DNA from: Cryobacterium breve
GTDB lineage: Bacteria > Actinomycetota > Actinomycetes > Actinomycetales > Microbacteriaceae
Direction of reading: 5' to 3'
Assembly (NCBI RefSeq): GCF_027594785.1
Contig: NZ_CP075584.1
Location: 2,852,001 to 2,916,000 of the forward strand
Length of the DNA: 64,000 nt
In this document: in pieces, positions 9,441 through 18,122 of the stretch
How positions within the stretch are numbered: the first letter of the stretch is position 1
Layout of the letters: each line of letters begins with the position of its first letter
Notes under the pieces: model-generated
The model's input: the letters and a program-made list of their open reading frames with translations, nothing else
Told to the model about the DNA's origin: nothing
Database searches by the model: none
Program-made: the position numbers and the translations under genes

Positions 9441-10529
9441 TTACGGAAGCATCCTGTATGGCACCAAGCTCGCGAAGCTGGACACATAGAACGCAAAGAA
9501 TATAGCCGAGATGACGACAACGACGATAGTAAAACCAAGTCGATGCTTACTCACTCGTATTCGATTGGCGAGCAGGAGGATGAAGAAGATGCTGAAATAC
9601 CCTTCCATCCGGCCCAATACGGCGAAGCTTGTCCCGAGGATCAGAAAGATTGGCGCGAGCGCCGCGTACCCAAGCCACCGCTCCGTGCCAGGATCTCTGG
9701 GCAGGGCGAATGCGATTAGGACCAAGATGACGAAGATTGCCGCGATCAGGTAGGTGCCGAGTCCGCTCCCAGCGCCATCTAGATAAGTTGCGTAGCGGCC
9801 GTTGATGCTGGAGAGGAAGTTGACGACTGCAGGCTGCTTTATGAAGACAGCGCCTACCACGTACGTGACAACGAGCGCGGCGATGAAGGTCCGCAGGGTC
9901 GGCTTCCATCTGTAGAGGATCAGCTGCAATGCGGCGGCGAATATGGCTGTGCTGTGGAAGGACGTAGCGACAAGGACGACTAGGACCCAGAGCACCTTCC
10001 TTTTCACCATAAACGAGCTTGCCCAGAAGAGCAGCGCGATCGCCATACCCTGGCGAACGATGTTGAATGGTGTGACATACGACGCGAGCAAGATGAAAAA
10101 CAATACTGTGAGCGCGAAGTTGGTGCTCTGTCTCTTCATGGCGACAAAGACAGGAACGATCGTGATTGTGGAAGTCACCCAGAAGAGTACGGATGCCTGA
10201 TTGGTGAACGACCGGATCATGAGCGACAGGATCGTGAAGCCGAACTCTACAGGTGAGGCAGTGAGCGAACCCACCCAGTCCTGGGGGTTGAGCTGGGCGT
10301 AGATCGTCGTATAAATGCCATAGTCGGTTCCGACGTAGTAGCGGAGCCCGGAGAAGACTACTAGCCCGGCTAGCAGCATGAAGTCGATCGGTGTCCATGT
10401 TCCCCGAGCCAGAAACGACAGCTTCGAAGGCAGGGTCTTTCTCTGCACCTGCCGGTAGTACCGGTCGATACCTTGAGATATGCCCGCAAGTGCCGTGGAT
10501 ATGCCCGCGACAAAAAAATAGATGACCAC
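9441..10529 (-). CDS. EpsG/Wzy-like polysaccharide polymerase
   Basis: A polytopic membrane protein of 362 residues with about ten hydrophobic helices. Family features of EpsG/Wzy-like polymerases include RYYVGTDYGIYTTIY early and FNIVRQGMAIALLFWA and TSFHSTAIFAA in the middle. These proteins polymerise or export exopolysaccharide repeat units. The gene is visibly less GC-rich than its neighbours, with TTT and AAG runs, suggesting horizontal transfer. The GTG start at 10529 is uncertain: the frame stays open upstream for about 50 bases before a TGA and encodes hydrophobic residues, so the first helix may be cut short. It lies next to a decayed gene and may be a remnant of a second polysaccharide locus. 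Confidence 0.75.
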   Translation of the reverse strand: MVIYFFVAGISTALAGISQGIDRYYRQVQRKTLPSKLSFLARGTWTPIDFMLLAGLVVFSGLRYYVGTDYGIYTTIYAQLNPQDWVGSLTASPVEFGFTILSLMIRSFTNQASVLFWVTSTITIVPVFVAMKRQSTNFALTVLFFILLASYVTPFNIVRQGMAIALLFWASSFMVKRKVLWVLVVLVATSFHSTAIFAAALQLILYRWKPTLRTFIAALVVTYVVGAVFIKQPAVVNFLSSINGRYATYLDGAGSGLGTYLIAAIFVILVLIAFALPRDPGTERWLGYAALAPIFLILGTSFAVLGRMEGYFSIFFILLLANRIRVSKHRLGFTIVVVVISAIFFAFYVSSFASLVPYRMLP

Positions 10530-10583
10530 GAGCGCCGCCCCCAGGCTGAATGCTAGAAGACCCCAGCCTAGCGGTCATATCGC

Positions 10584-11560
10584 CTAGAGAATTGCCAGCG
10601 GAGGCCGTGGGAGCCTCTTCCCATTCACACTTCCGATGGCGATGGATACCTGACCGAGGGGCTGTGCGGGAAGCAGGTCGAGCAGTTCAGAGCGCCAGCC
10701 TGGTAACGGCGAGGAGGCCGCCCGTGTTTCCGCGCATCGCCCCATTGATTGCCCAAAGTAGTAGATGCCAGCAACAGGATCTATCGCAACGTAGAACACT
10801 GCTGTCCCGACTTCCTAGCCCAAGATGTGAGCGTCCTCATCGCCGCGGCTCGTCATCGCAGGCACTGACAGCGTGAGGGTCGTGGCCTTGGTGGCCGCCT
10901 GAATGTAGGTTCCGATCCGTACGAAGTTTTGCCAAATTGTGCGGAGAGGGAACCCAAGGCGTTCGTTGTGACTGCGGCCGTGGCGCTGGTCACCGCACTA
11001 TTCCCGCTTGTCGTGGCGAGGTCTGTGATGCGGGCCCGGAGCACACCGGGAACGGGGATGCTCCCAGTGAATGTCGTGCCGATCCACTCGGGGATGCCAG
11101 TCAACCGCGGAACCTGGAATGAGATCGGGTTGGAAGGCTCGGAGCCGACCTATATGTCTGTGGCAGCACACGAAACCTGCACTGTCTGCCATGCCTGAGT
11201 AGCCCCAAACCGTTCCGGACATAAGTGCCCATGTTGTCCCCAAGTTGAACGACTCGTAGCTGTTGGCGGGGCATCCGGCATCACCCACGCTAGAGAATCT
11301 AGTGTCCCGCGCCATAGGAGTCAGGATAGACGCCGTGTATATGGCGGATATTCGAGAGCGGGCCTCCAACGGTCGTACACGTTTTCGCATGTGTGGATCG
11401 TCAGAGCGACGGGCCGACAACGGGGTCGCCGTGTACCGCCCAGAGCAGAGCAACGCCATGGGCGGCGAGCCCATTCATGATCGTTTCGGCGCCTTACGCC
11501 GGCGTGGCAAGAGCGGCAAACCACGAGACCGCGGCGGGATTGGCGACGGGTGCGGCACGG
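10584..11560 (-). pseudogene. Decayed gene for an unidentified, probably secreted protein
   Basis: Minus-strand fragments with plausible protein sequence can be chained, but only through several disruptions. One piece reads VGDAGCPANSYESFNLGTTW and then VCCHRHIGRLRA. An extra C at 11136-11137 (GAGCCTT for GAGCTT) separates it from SNPISFQVPRLTGIPEWIG. A missing base in the T run at 10927-10930 separates the next piece from FVRIGTYIQAATKATTLTL. A TAG then interrupts the frame before EVGTAVFYVAIDPVAGIYY, which continues to the stop at 10584. The 5' end, around 11.3-11.56 kb, contains further stops and is approximate. I do not recognise the family; the Ser/Thr/Ala-rich text suggests a secreted protein. 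Confidence 0.5.
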
Positions 11561-11562
11561 TC

Positions 11563-11604
11563 GATGCCCGATGCCCGATGCCCGATGCCCGATGCCCGAT
11601 GCCC
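11563..11604. repeat. Heptamer microsatellite GATGCCC x 6
   Basis: Six perfect tandem copies of GATGCCC. Seven is not a multiple of three, so any gain or loss of a unit would shift a reading frame, the typical layout of a phase-variable tract. Here it borders a decayed gene, so a present-day role is doubtful. Confidence 0.95.
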
Positions 11605-12057
11605 TGGACGCCTTGAACTGTCCTAAACAGTTCCGTTTTAACAACACCAGTTTCGGGAGCCCCAAAGTCGTGACCATCCCGGCCTAAATCCCCTTGAACG
11701 TTAGGCATCGCCTTGCTGTGCCAATCAAGGACTCGCTCTGGTAGGTGCCAAAGGTGTCGTAATTGTGGAATTTGGTAGCATCCTCATTGATGTAGGTATT
11801 TTCCCCCGGCGAGCTGTGTGAGTTGGGGGCGCGGCTGGTCAGTCGGATGCGTGTTGCAGACGTGGGGGACTGCAGCATCTCAGGCGCTCCCGGATGTTGT
11901 CCACAATTTCAATTCGACAACAACTTCATTCCAGTCGTGCAGCTTGCCTCTTCCGAATCGATGCCTACCCTGGCTTCTTGTTTTTTTGAGTGGTCTTGTG
12001 TTGGCGGCAATAGCGCCCAACAGAACTTCCGACGGTCGGAACTTACGGCTTCACCAC
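11605..12057. other. Gene-poor stretch with a short coding remnant
   Basis: No complete gene is visible. A minus-strand open stretch (11684-11878) contains NEDATKFHNYDTFGTYQSES, which looks like real protein and may be the 5' remnant of the decayed gene downstream. The AT content is higher than average, and there is no recognisable RNA or insertion sequence. Confidence 0.4.
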
Positions 12058-13818
12058 TTAGAGAAGCAATCCCGAGCGCTCGCGCAGTCCCGCGCACACT
12101 TCGGCGAGGTCGGCGGATGCCACGGGCCGGGAGAACAGGTACCCCTGCGCGAAGCGGCAGGCGTGGTCCTCGAGCCAGTCGGCCTGGGCATCGGTTTCGA
12201 CGCCCTCGGCGATGACGCTGCTGCCGAGACCCCGGGCGAGCCCCAGGATCGACTGCACGAGCGGGGCATCGTCTGCGGCGCAGCCGATCGCCGAGATGAA
12301 GCGGCGGTCGATCTTCAGCACGTTCGCCCGTACCTCGCTCAGCCGCTCGAGGTTCGATGACCCGGTGCCGAAGTCGTCGATCATGATCGGGATGCCCGAT
12401 GTTTGCAGTTGGGCCATGTTCGCGTGCACGGCGCCGTACTCCACGACGTAGTCGCTCTCGGTGAGCTCGATCTTGAGCGCTCCCGCCGGCAGCGCCGCAG
12501 CCGTGCACAGGGCGAGCAGCCGGTCGGCGTAGTGCGGGTCGCCGAGTTCGATGCCCGAGGCGTTCACGCTCACATAGAACGGCGGCGCCCCCGGCTCGAC
12601 CGGCATCGCCCAGCCTGACGCGATCGTCACGGCCGTGTCCACGATCCAGGCGCCCAGGCGCGGCATCGCCCCGCTCGCCTCGCACAGCGGGATGAACTCG
12701 ACCGGCGAGATCGCGCCCCGGGTCGGGTGCGTCCAGCGCAGCAGGGCCTCGGCGCCGACCGCCCGCCGGGTGCGCAGATCGACGATCGGCTGGAACACGA
12801 GGCTGAACTCGTCGTTCGCGATGGCCTGCCCGACGGCCGTCGCCGTCGCATAGTGACCCCCGTGGATGCTGGTTGTTCCGCGCCCGGCCCGCTTGGCGCT
12901 CGAGAGCGCCTCCGTCACTCGGGTTCGAAGCCCGGAGGCCGACTCGCCCGGCTCGTGGCCGGCGATGCCCGCCGAGAACCCGTGGACATCCGCCCGCATG
13001 GCCTCGACCGCGGCTTCGGCTTCCCCGGTGGCCACGCCCGGCAGAAGGATCGCGAATTCGTCGCCGGCCGTGCGGGCGACGATCACGCCCGAGTCCGGAC
13101 CGCCGAGCTGCCTGCAGCGTGCGGCGAAGTCGATGAGGAGCGTATCGCCGTAGGCCCGCTGGCGCACCTCGTTGGTGAGGGTGAAGTGGTCGAGGTCCAT
13201 GAGCACGACCGTCGTCACAGCGCCGGACGGGGCGGTCCGAACGTGATCGTTGAGGATGCGCTCGAAGTAGTTCCGGTTGCCGAGCCGGGTCAGGTCATCG
13301 GTCTCCGACTTGAGTGCGCTCGTCACGAGCCAGTGCAGTCCGAAATTCGCGATGATCGCCGCGGGGATGATCAGGAGCAGGTCGATGCCGCGCATGCCCG
13401 GGTGCACGATCAGCGCGGTCGTGACGAGCACCGTGCCGGCCACTGCGAACGGCAGCGACTGCAGAATCGGCAGGAACATATAGGACAGAGCGAGAATGAC
13501 GAGGATCCAGGTGCTCATCGCGAGGGCCGATGAGGTCGTGTCGGTGAGATAGACGCTGACGGCGGTGTCGAGCACCAGGAACGTGAGCACGATCGTGCGC
13601 ACGGTGCGGGTGAAGAACCGGCGGAAGAGTATCGAGAGCAGCCCGACCGGCAGCGACACACATACGATGAGGACGAACAGGCCGGCGTGCGGGGCCACGC
13701 TCTCCTCGGGTGTGCTCACGTAGACGAAAAGCACAATCGATGCAAACGTCGTCAGGCTGCCGAGCAGCAGCCCCGCCACCTTCGGGTTGTCGAACATCCC
13801 CGGATGGAACGTGACCAT
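12058..13818 (-). CDS. Membrane-anchored GGDEF-EAL protein (likely c-di-GMP phosphodiesterase)
   Basis: A 586-residue protein with about five N-terminal membrane helices (roughly residues 10-175), then a GGDEF domain and a C-terminal EAL domain. The GGDEF active loop is degenerate (TAGDEF instead of GGDEF), so cyclase activity is doubtful. The EAL domain keeps EALLRW, the catalytic ELTESD glutamate, DDFGTG, the KIDRRFI lysine and AEGVET, so c-di-GMP hydrolysis is expected. It is divergent from the polysaccharide operon starting at 14220. Control of exopolysaccharide by c-di-GMP is a common arrangement, but here it is inferred only from position. Confidence 0.92.
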   Translation of the reverse strand: MVTFHPGMFDNPKVAGLLLGSLTTFASIVLFVYVSTPEESVAPHAGLFVLIVCVSLPVGLLSILFRRFFTRTVRTIVLTFLVLDTAVSVYLTDTTSSALAMSTWILVILALSYMFLPILQSLPFAVAGTVLVTTALIVHPGMRGIDLLLIIPAAIIANFGLHWLVTSALKSETDDLTRLGNRNYFERILNDHVRTAPSGAVTTVVLMDLDHFTLTNEVRQRAYGDTLLIDFAARCRQLGGPDSGVIVARTAGDEFAILLPGVATGEAEAAVEAMRADVHGFSAGIAGHEPGESASGLRTRVTEALSSAKRAGRGTTSIHGGHYATATAVGQAIANDEFSLVFQPIVDLRTRRAVGAEALLRWTHPTRGAISPVEFIPLCEASGAMPRLGAWIVDTAVTIASGWAMPVEPGAPPFYVSVNASGIELGDPHYADRLLALCTAAALPAGALKIELTESDYVVEYGAVHANMAQLQTSGIPIMIDDFGTGSSNLERLSEVRANVLKIDRRFISAIGCAADDAPLVQSILGLARGLGSSVIAEGVETDAQADWLEDHACRFAQGYLFSRPVASADLAEVCAGLRERSGLLL

Positions 13819-14219
13819 CAGTTCGGCGCGGAAGAACCTCCCCAGTGCTTCGGCCCACCGTTTCTTGCGATTCCCCCTGAATCGTCCATCAGTCGGTCGT
13901 CTGGGGTTGTACCCGGGGCGGGCCGTTGCCGCGCACGGGAGTCATCTCCCGATTCGCCTCGTTGCATACAAAGTTCATACCCATCCTGTGAGCCTACCTG
14001 CGCGACTACCGGCGTAGCGGATATCGTCGACCAGCCCCGCACGTGTCCGTGCTCCACCCCCCCCATTTGCCCTGTTTTATGACCCCCATTCATGCACGTA
14101 GCCCAGCTGTAGCGGGAGAGGACCGCAGTTGTGTGACGCCATGACGAAGGGGGCATCTGCTGTGCCCTCGCGCACCACCGCACACGCGCACGGTAAGTCA
14201 ACACAGGGAAGGCCGCCTA
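13819..14219. promoter_or_regulatory. Divergent intergenic region before the polysaccharide locus
   Basis: About 400 bp between the GGDEF-EAL gene (leftward) and the Wzz/kinase gene (rightward). It must hold both promoters. No convincing -35/-10 pair or operator stands out. A ribosome-binding purine stretch (AGGGAAGG, about 14204-14212) precedes the GTG start at 14220. Confidence 0.4.
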
Positions 14220-15485
14220 GTGGAACTTCGCGACTATATTCGCATCCTCCGCAAGAGCTGGGTGATGATCCTCATCCTCGCGCTCGTCGGCGTCGCCGCC
14301 GCCGCCAGCGTCTCGATCGTGCAGACCCCCAAGTTCAGCGCCACCGCCAAGGTCTTCGTCTCCACCCAGTCCACCGGCACCACGAGCGACCTCGCCCAGG
14401 GCAACAGCTTCACGGTGCAGCGGGTCAAGACCTACTCCGACCTCGTCGCCACCCCGATCGTGCTTCTGCCCGTGATCGCGAGCCTCGAGCTCGGCATCCC
14501 GGCGGACGAGCTCGCCAAGCGGATCACCGCCGCCGCGCCGCTCGACACCTCGATCATCGAGATCACCGTGATCGACACCGACCCGGTGCGCGCCGCCGAC
14601 ATCGCCAACGCCACGTCGCTCAGCCTCACGGCCGTCGTGCAGACCATCGAGACCCCCGCTTCCACGTCAACCGGCGCCGAAGCCGTGTCCCCGGTCAAGC
14701 TCACTCGCGCGCAGGAGGCCACCGTGCCGAGCGCCCCGGTCAGCCCAAACGTACCTCTTAATATCGCGCTCGGACTGCTCGTGGGTCTTGCCCTGGGCGT
14801 CGGCGCCGCGGTGCTCCGCCAGACCCTCGACACTCGCATCCGCAGCGAGCGCGACGTTGAACAGATCACCGACATCCCCATCCTCGGTGGCATCGTCTTC
14901 GACGCAAAGGCGAGCGAACGCCCCCTGATCGTGCACGTCGACCCGCGCAGCCCGCGCGCCGAGAGCTTCCGCACTCTGCGCACCAACCTGCAGTTCCTCG
15001 ACGTCGGCCGCACCGACCGCAGCTTCGTGATTACCTCCTCCATTCAGAGCGAGGGCAAGAGCACGACGGCCGCCAACCTTGCCATCGCGCTCGCCGACTC
15101 CGGCGCCCGCGTGCTGCTCATCGACGCCGACCTGCGACGCCCGAAGATGGCCGACTATATGGGCGTCGACGGCACCGTCGGCCTCACCGACCTGCTCGTC
15201 GGCCGCGCCGAGCTCGCCGACATCATCCAGCCCTGGGGCAAGGCCAAGCTGTTCGTGCTCCCCGCCGGCCAGGTGCCGCCGAACCCGAGCGAACTGCTCG
15301 GCTCCGCGCGCATGTCCTACTTCATCGGAGAGTTCAACGACAAGTTCGACGTCGTCATCTTCGACGCCCCGCCGCTCCTCCCGGTGACGGATGCCGCCAT
15401 CCTCGCCAAGAACGTCGGCGGCGCCATCATCGTGGCCGCGGCCGGCCGCGTGCCGGCGGCGCGGGATACGCGGCCATTGCCGTAG
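14220..15485 (+). CDS. Wzz/BY-kinase polysaccharide co-polymerase, C-terminally truncated
   Basis: The N-terminus (MELRDYIRILRKSWVMIL) is a Wzz chain-length domain with its first membrane helix; a second helix (NIALGLLVGLALGVGAAVL) lies near residue 185. A cytoplasmic tyrosine-kinase ATPase follows, with Walker A SEGKSTTAANLA (about residue 280), Walker A' VLLIDADLRRPKM and Walker B FDVVIFDAPPLLPVTDAA. Such proteins control polymer length and export. The conserved sequence stops at about IIVAAAGRV, and the last dozen residues (PAARDTRPLP) are foreign. From base 15464 the DNA encodes the interior of a Wzx flippase in another frame. The usual tail of about 50 residues, normally Tyr-rich, is missing, so autophosphorylation may be lost. 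The DNA break is abrupt and looks like a deletion or recombination junction. Confidence 0.85.
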   Translation: MELRDYIRILRKSWVMILILALVGVAAAASVSIVQTPKFSATAKVFVSTQSTGTTSDLAQGNSFTVQRVKTYSDLVATPIVLLPVIASLELGIPADELAKRITAAAPLDTSIIEITVIDTDPVRAADIANATSLSLTAVVQTIETPASTSTGAEAVSPVKLTRAQEATVPSAPVSPNVPLNIALGLLVGLALGVGAAVLRQTLDTRIRSERDVEQITDIPILGGIVFDAKASERPLIVHVDPRSPRAESFRTLRTNLQFLDVGRTDRSFVITSSIQSEGKSTTAANLAIALADSGARVLLIDADLRRPKMADYMGVDGTVGLTDLLVGRAELADIIQPWGKAKLFVLPAGQVPPNPSELLGSARMSYFIGEFNDKFDVVIFDAPPLLPVTDAAILAKNVGGAIIVAAAGRVPAARDTRPLP

Positions 15486-16669
15486 TGATCACTCTGTCTC
15501 AGTTGGTGCCTTATGCGGACCTTGGGATTGGGGCGGGAGTGATCAACTCCATTTCGATGTCGGAGCCAAACGACCCGATACGGACGCGAGCGATAGCAAG
15601 TGCGATGCGGGTGTTGATCGTCTCAATGTTCGTTGTCTCGGCGATTGGCGCGTTGGGTGCCACCGTGTTCTCGTGGTCAGATGTGCTCAACTTGGGCAAT
15701 TCGGGGCTGGCCAACGTCGACGCCGTGACAGGACTTGTGGTTATCGCATTCGCTGTGACCATTCCGTTGGGCGTAGGGCAGCGCGTGCTCCTTGCGCTTC
15801 TGCTCAATCCCGTTGCGATTGTCGTCACCGCACTTGGACCGATACTGAGCCTGGCAGGCACAGCACTGATCGTGTGGCGGGGTCTCCCACCTGAACTTAT
15901 GGTCTTCCCGCCGGTCGTCGGTGGACTCATAAGTGCGGCGGTTTCGGTTTCAATCGCCATGAAGCGAATCGGTTTTCGTTGGATCACCGTGTTTCAATAC
16001 AGGCAATATCACCTACCCGGTCTCCTCTCTCAGGGAATGTGGTACCTGATGATCAGCATCGTTTCGGCGTTCGCATTCCAATGGGGTCGAGTCGTGCTTG
16101 CGTCTCGCGCAACCCTTGGCGACGTCGCTACGTATTCACTTGCCATGCAGTTCTATGCACCACTGTGGTCGTTCTTCATCGCGGCAGGTACGTCGCTGTG
16201 GCCGATTTTCGCACGCAGCCGTTCGCGCAACGAAAGTTCTTCAAAATTGCTCGCGCGCATGGTTTCCTATTTCGTAGGCGCGGCTGTGCTGTGCCTGGTC
16301 GGATTGGTTGCACTCGGTCCGTGGCTTGCGAGTTGGATTTCGCATTCGATCGTCGAGGCGGGCGCACTGATCTTCCTTGGTTGTGGTGTGTTGATCATCG
16401 TGCAGGCAGTGCAGCTAGTTCTCGGAGTCTCGTTGACGTCGCCGAGAGATTTGCGCTTTCAAGCGTTGTGGGGGCTGCCCATGGCTGCGGTCGTCGTGGG
16501 TGCTACGTGGGTGTTCGCGCCGATATGGGGGGCGATCACACCGTTCGTTTCTGCTGCCGCTGGAGTTCTCGTCTTTCAGGTCATCCCCAACATCGTTCGC
16601 GTTCGAGCGAACTCCCGTCGAATGCGGGAGGGGATGACGGTTGAACAATTTGCAACTATCGGCACGTGA
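15464..16669 (+). pseudogene. Wzx-type polysaccharide flippase, 5'-truncated
   Basis: A polytopic membrane protein of the MATE-like Wzx group (about 400 residues against the usual 450-500), expected to flip lipid-linked repeat units across the membrane. Coherent sequence begins at GYAAIAVVITLSQLVPYADL (codon at 15464), which in the family comes after the first helix. No start codon with a ribosome-binding site lies upstream in this frame. Translation could restart at GTG 15485 (VITLSQLV), but the first helix would be absent. The codon usage is less GC-rich than in the preceding kinase, consistent with a recombined block starting exactly here. I class it as probably broken unless the junction is an assembly error. 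Confidence 0.7.
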
Positions 16670-16747
16670 TTGCGTTGGGCGAGATTCGTCGCAGCCCACC
16701 GTACAGATGTCGACTCGTAGGAACGTAAGACCGAAGTGGAGAATGCA

Positions 16748-17578
16748 ATGGCTCAAATAGGTATGGTTATCCCCACTCTGGGAACCCGTCCGACGTGGTT
16801 GCGGGGGACACTTGATTCAATTTTTGGCCAGATAGGCGTTGACATTCAGGTCGTCATCGTAACGCCACGGCCGGACGAGGTCACGAAGATCGCTATCGGA
16901 ACGCCCGCTAGGGTGTTCGCCTCGGACACTCCAGGGATATCCGCTGCTGTCAACGAGGGGTGGGCAGAACTTCGTGACGCGACCTACCTCGCTTGGTTAG
17001 GAGACGACGACCTGCTTGCACCCGGATCGCTGCAGATTTCACAGATGGCGCTTGGACGAAATGATATGGCCTCGGCCACCTATGGGAATGTGCGCTACAT
17101 CGATGCAGAGAACGAAACGCTATTCGTGACCCATCCGGGACGTATCGCGAGAGCTTACTTGCCGTGGGGCAAGGATCTGGTCCCGCAACCTGGGAGTCTG
17201 TTCCGACGAACCGCAATCGATGCAGTGGGAGGACTGGATACCAGCCTCCGCTATGCCATGGATTTCGACATTTTTCTGAAGTTGCGCACCGTCGGTCCCT
17301 TGCTCTACTTGCCTACTGAGGTCGCGGCTTTTCGCCTGCATCCCGGAAGTATCACCGGAGCAAATCGTTCGAGTGTGGAGGCGGAAGAAGTGCGTGCACG
17401 TACTCACTCCGCGCGCGTCAATGGTCTGCGCAGATCGCTGAGTCCGCTCCAGGGTGTTGTCGACCGTGCACTCTACAAACTCTCTCAACGTCGAGGTGGC
17501 GTTGTGCCTGACTTGCTGGGAAGAGAGTACGTGTTGGATGTTCCGGGCGCGGCCGACTTTGACATGCGTTCATCGTGA
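16748..17578 (+). CDS. Family 2 glycosyltransferase
   Basis: A soluble GT-A-fold enzyme of 276 residues beginning MAQIGMVIPTLGTRPTWL, with the DTPGISAAVNEGW block and the metal-binding LGDDDLLAPGSL motif. It should add a sugar from a nucleotide donor to the growing lipid-linked repeat; donor and acceptor cannot be read. ATG 16748 is chosen over the in-frame GTG at 16736 because GGAG (16738-16741) sits at the right distance and the protein then starts directly at the first beta strand. It overlaps the next gene by GTGA. Confidence 0.85.
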   Translation: MAQIGMVIPTLGTRPTWLRGTLDSIFGQIGVDIQVVIVTPRPDEVTKIAIGTPARVFASDTPGISAAVNEGWAELRDATYLAWLGDDDLLAPGSLQISQMALGRNDMASATYGNVRYIDAENETLFVTHPGRIARAYLPWGKDLVPQPGSLFRRTAIDAVGGLDTSLRYAMDFDIFLKLRTVGPLLYLPTEVAAFRLHPGSITGANRSSVEAEEVRARTHSARVNGLRRSLSPLQGVVDRALYKLSQRRGGVVPDLLGREYVLDVPGAADFDMRSS

Positions 17579-18118
17579 CGCCACCAGTCGAAGTTCCGCT
17601 GAAACCGACGTTTCGACGCAGCTGGATATTCCAAGACTTCAAGGCCAATGCCCATCGGCCGCGGGCCCGACTCCTGCTTGTGACATTCAGAGTTGCCCAG
17701 TCGGCGCGCTATCCATTTTCGAGTCGACCACGGTTGATTTCGTATCCTCTTACGGCTTGGTATGTATTTGTCTCCGAATGGCTGCTTGGCATGGAGCCTG
17801 CCAGTCAAGACGCAAGTGGGGCCCCGTTTTCAGATCGTCCACGGATTCGGGTTAGTCATCAACGTGGACGCTCAGCTCGGTGCCGACGTCGTCGTCCGAC
17901 AGGGAGTGACCATCGGGAACAAAGGTGACGGTGGTCCGTCTCCCGTGATCGGCGACGGAGTCTCGATTGGCTCCGGAGCCTGCGTAATCGGTGCCCTAAC
18001 AATTGGCGCACAAGCACGAATAGGTTCGAATGCAGTTGTCTTGCACGATGTGCCGAAGGGCGCCTCCGTTGTCGGAAATCCTGGACGCGTTCTGGCCGCC
18101 CGGAGCGCCGAGGTCTGA
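17575..18118 (+). CDS. Serine-acetyltransferase-like left-handed beta-helix acyltransferase (one apparent frameshift)
   Basis: About 180 residues. The N-terminal helical part (SWIFQDFKANAHRPRARLL, then WYVFVSEWLLGMEL) and the C-terminal hexapeptide helix (GLVINVDAQLGADVVVRQGV, IGDGVSIGSGACVIG) match CysE-like transferases found in polysaccharide clusters, which O-acetylate sugars. The two halves lie in different frames. At 17797-17798 GAGCTGCCAGTC has become GAGCCTGCCAGTC; correcting it joins LLGME to LPVKTQVGPR. The GTG start at 17575 overlaps the preceding gene by four bases. Its position between a glycosyltransferase and the Wzy gene supports polymer acetylation rather than cysteine synthesis. 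Confidence 0.8.
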
Positions 18119-18122
18119 AGCC

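Noticed and set aside
11563-11604. Possible CRISPR-like repeat
   Set aside because: It is a simple 7 bp tandem repeat without spacers, and no cas genes are present.
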